Positions 61,412 through 64,000 of a DNA stretch of 64,000 nt are shown in pieces; positions within the stretch are counted from its first letter, which is position 1, and each line of letters starts with the position of its first letter. Both the position numbers and the translations under genes were made by a program. The stretch comes from Panagrolaimus kolymaensis (taxonomy: Eukaryota; Nematoda; Chromadorea; Rhabditida; Panagrolaimidae), in NCBI GenBank assembly GCA_028622995.1, contig JAJQJQ010000003.1, positions 8,866,001-8,930,000 on the forward strand. The letters run 5' to 3'. The notes under the pieces are model-generated. The model was given only the letters and a program-made list of their open reading frames with translations, did no database searches and was not told the DNA's origin.

Positions 61412-62047
61412 TTAACGAATAGGCAAACCGGAAGTTGGTAGATATGGTGGAGGAGGAGATGAAATGGGTGAAGTTGCTGGCCGTGTTACAAGTGGAGGAC
61501 GGTGTAATCGATCGCCGGCGGCTGAACTTGATAGCGATGAATATCGAGGAGGTGGAGGAGGATAAAGCACTTCAACTGTTGTGGTTTGAACCGAGCCTAA
61601 AATTAAATTTAAAATTTTATGAAAATTTTTTATAAAATAGAAGCAACAAACCTGGAAGAGTAAAATTAACTAATTCTTGATCAGGCTCGGGTGAAGGCAC
61701 CCAAACTGGAGCTGAATTAGGTCGAGATCCAATTGAAGAACGATGATGACCCAAATTTTGTGATAATATACCAACTTTTAAACCAAATAACCCTATTGCG
61801 ACAAGTAACCAAGCTAAAATATAAGAAAAAATAACTAAAAATGGGCTGCCACCTTTGCTATTTGCACTTAAAATAAATGCACTTTCAAGAACAATTAAAA
61901 ATGATAAAAATACGAAAACTGTTGAAGCTGCTATCACAATTTTTCTGAAACAATAATAAAATTTTTAAACTTCACAAAATTAGGTTCAAACCTTATTGGA
62001 TATACTTTTCTTAAAAAATGAAGTTTAATAAAAGTCCTTTCGCCCAT
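61412..62047 (-). CDS. Two-transmembrane protein with proline-rich PPPY tail, family unknown
   Basis: Three exons (61992-62047, 61652-61944, 61412-61596) join with consistent phases to 177 residues. A short basic N-terminus (RTFIKLHFLRKVYPIRK) leads into TM1 (IVIAASTVFVFLSFLIVLES) and TM2 (FLVIFSYILAWLLVAIGLFG). The cytoplasmic or luminal tail has SRPNSAPVWVPSPEP, then YPPPPPRYSS and SPPPPYLPTSG. PPPPY is a PPxY motif, the usual ligand of WW domains such as those of Nedd4-type ubiquitin ligases. The overall plan, two membrane spans plus a PY tail, resembles small adaptor or trafficking proteins. I do not recognise a named family. It is on the same strand as the CNG channel, about 520 bp downstream of it. 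Confidence 0.75.
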
Positions 62048-62568
62048 ATTTCAAATATATAAATTAATAAATAAAGAAAAATAAATTCTGTTTACTAATT
62101 TTTCTTGCATTCATTTGATAAAAAAAATATTATAAGAAAACAGAGAGCTCTCATTCACTTGTTATATTTCTCCTTTTCTTAATCTTTTAAAGCTTCAATA
62201 TTTTATAAATATATGGCTTCCTTGTATGTGCCACCACCATTTTTTATATTATTGACGCAAGTGGTTTTTCTTCTTTCATGGAAGGGGAAAATAAAAGAAA
62301 CCTTTTAAATGCAAAAATTCAAGAAAAAAAACTTTTTATGTATGTTAAAATTTTAACTGAATTTTTTTTTATTGCATACTGTAATTTTAATTAGTGATCT
62401 CTCGTTTTTTATTAAATGTTTTTTGACATTTTGGAATCAAGAAAATTAACGGCCGAAGTGGAGCTATTTTTATCCATCGACGACGACTGTCAAATGCAAA
62501 AAAGATTGACAAAAAAAGCTTCTTCAAATTTGCTTTGAAACAAACAATAACAAATATAAATTTATTTT
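62048..62568. other. Spacer between the two-TM gene and the CNG channel
   Basis: About 520 bp: promoter of the two-TM gene and the CNG 3' UTR, with a minus-strand AATAAA at 62561-62566 just after the CNG stop codon. Confidence 0.45.
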
Positions 62569-64000
62569 TTACACATTTTTTTTATTTGGACTTGGAACAA
62601 TAATTTTTTCAACAATTTTTCCATCTCCATCGTCTGCTTTATCATTTTCGTCACTGCTTTCCTCAGATTCATCAGAAGGAGCTTCATATTTAGCTAATTT
62701 TTGTTCCATATATTCAATTCTTGATTTTAATTTTTCATCCGTATTTATTCTTTCCGCAATTAATCTCGCAATTCTAAAAAAAAGAAAATGGAAAAGGTTT
62801 ATTTTTCATACTTGATTAAGCAAATCAAATAAAGGTGTGCGGGAGTGCTAATTATAAAGCTGCCGCCGCTTCTATTCATAAAAATAAATGGCCTTACCTT
62901 TGTTGCAATAATCTTACATTCGCTTGTAATTCATCTGCAATTTCTTCAGCAGTTTTATTTTCTTCCGGTGCATTTTCATCTAAGAGATTATCCTTTCTTA
63001 AAATTTCACGTCCCTTAAAAAAATAGTAAAAATTGAAAAATGACTTTATGAAATTGAAATTTTAAAAAAAAGTTTACTTTTTGAATAAGCATTTTCCTTG
63101 CTTCTGGGTATTCCCTTAAAGCAGTCCATAAATCAGTTTTATTGAGGACGAAAAGATCGGTATACCCAACTGAACGAACATTAGCTGTTCGTCGATTACC
63201 ATTTTTACTTCCTTAAAAAATCAAAAATTATAGATTTGGCGGAAAAATAAAGATAAAAGCTAACCTGCAATATTGAGAATACTAAGTTCACCAAAAACTG
63301 CACCTTCCATTAATGTTGCATAAACGGTAATTCCATCGTCAGCAACAACTTGCAATTTTCCTCTTTTTACGATATACATTTCCCTTCCAATATCTCCTTT
63401 TCGACATATAAAATCACCGGGACTAAAAACTTGTAGCTTCAATTTGAGCACCAATTCAGCTAATAACCCGGCTTCACAATCCTACAAAAAAATTATTTAT
63501 TCCTGTTTCCTTATTTTTTAAAACTTTTTTTCAAAAATACCTGAAATATTCGAACTTTTCTTAAAGTTTCAAAATGAACATGCATTGCAATTTCAGCTTG
63601 TAATTTATCGGGTAAAACATGCAAAACTTGTTGATCATTTAATCCTTGTTTATTATCCCATAAATAATCAAACCATTTAATTACTCGAACTTCCAGGGCT
63701 TTACTAACCCTTCGAAGTTCCATAAATTGTTTGATGGAATCCATTTTCGTTTGAAAATCAGCTCTCGCTGCACTCATATTTGAAATCATGGTACCTACAT
63801 TACCAACGATGGTAGCAAAAATTAAAACTCCGCACATTAAATCGAGAGTAACAAAAACAAATTCAATATTTTGTTGAGGCCACGGAACTTCACCAATTGT
63901 GGTTAAAATTAATGTGGACCAATAAAAGCTATAAACATATCGACGAGCTAAAGTATCAGCAACAGCACTGCCACTAAAAAAAATAAATTTGGGTCAAACA
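62569..64000 (-). CDS. tax-4: Cyclic-nucleotide-gated cation channel alpha subunit, TAX-4-like (3' part)
   Basis: Visible exons: 63541-63973, 63265-63481, 63078-63211, 62898-63013, 62569-62773; the 5' part lies beyond the window. The first visible exon holds the pore ([17 protein letters not shown]) and S6 ([19 protein letters not shown]). The C-linker follows ([16 protein letters not shown]), then the cyclic-nucleotide-binding domain with [31 protein letters not shown] and [11 protein letters not shown], which includes the Arg-Thr pair for phosphate and purine contacts. A coiled-coil tail ([19 protein letters not shown]) and an acidic end ([16 protein letters not shown]) close the protein. 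The pore Glu in GEV marks an alpha (TAX-4 or CNG-3) rather than a beta (TAX-2) subunit. In C. elegans TAX-4 opens on cGMP in sensory neurons. Assignment to tax-4 rather than cng-3 rests on remembered similarity. Confidence 0.88.

Overview
The window is AT-rich eukaryotic DNA (my impression is about 70% A+T, not computed) carrying intron-dense protein genes. Introns are short, mostly about 45-100 nt with a few of 400-900 nt, have GT...TTTTAG or GT...TTTCAG borders, and exon phases can be closed base by base. The gene content points to a nematode: a DUOX maturation factor, an ACC-type ligand-gated channel, a TAX-4-like CNG channel, nematode serpentine receptors and giant Kunitz/lustrin secreted proteins. 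The composition would suit a clade IV worm such as a root-knot nematode, but the species cannot be fixed from the sequence alone. I saw no rRNA, no convincing tRNA, no CRISPR and no operon-like spacing.

Left part (1-28 kb). On the + strand: the DUOX maturation factor (1648-3992), a complete phosphoribosylformylglycinamidine synthase (4917-9518), then a nearly gene-free stretch to 13.3 kb, a Cys-loop ligand-gated ion channel (13339-16973), a TBC1D5-type Rab-GAP (19105-21566) and a damaged-looking protein kinase (24085-25481). On the - strand: an unrecognised Lys-tailed protein (17371-18214) and two small secreted Cys-rich proteins (21831-22585 and 25822-26471). A palindromic MITE-like element lies at 22971-23332 and a family of diverged repeats at 27.06-28.55 kb.

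Central and right part (28.9-60.7 kb). Four giant secreted paralogues, called A-D here, lie on the - strand: A 28925-35574, B 42153-48009, C 49023-54317, D 55076-60669. Each encodes about 1500-1590 residues: signal peptide, a peritrophin-like Cys module (absent in C), a furin-like site, EB-like modules, five Kunitz domains interleaved with lustrin-type Cys-rich repeats, EB modules, and a terminal CPP...GIC box (absent in B). The cluster is interrupted between A and B by a head-to-head pair of nearly identical serpentine receptors (38038-39109 and 39987-41060), a perfect 382-bp palindromic MITE and a pair of about 320-bp direct repeats.

Right end. A two-TM protein with a PPPY tail (61412-62047) and the 3' part of a TAX-4-like cyclic-nucleotide-gated channel that runs off the window (62569 onward), both on the - strand.

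Functional reading. The DUOX maturation factor (needed for peroxide-driven cuticle cross-linking in C. elegans) and the four secreted matrix-type proteins suggest a cuticle/extracellular-matrix theme. The CNG channel, the receptor pair and the ligand-gated channel are sensory or neuronal. No coordinated regulation is shown by the sequence. All exon models are hand-built from splice consensus, reading frame and remembered family sequences; no transcript data were available.
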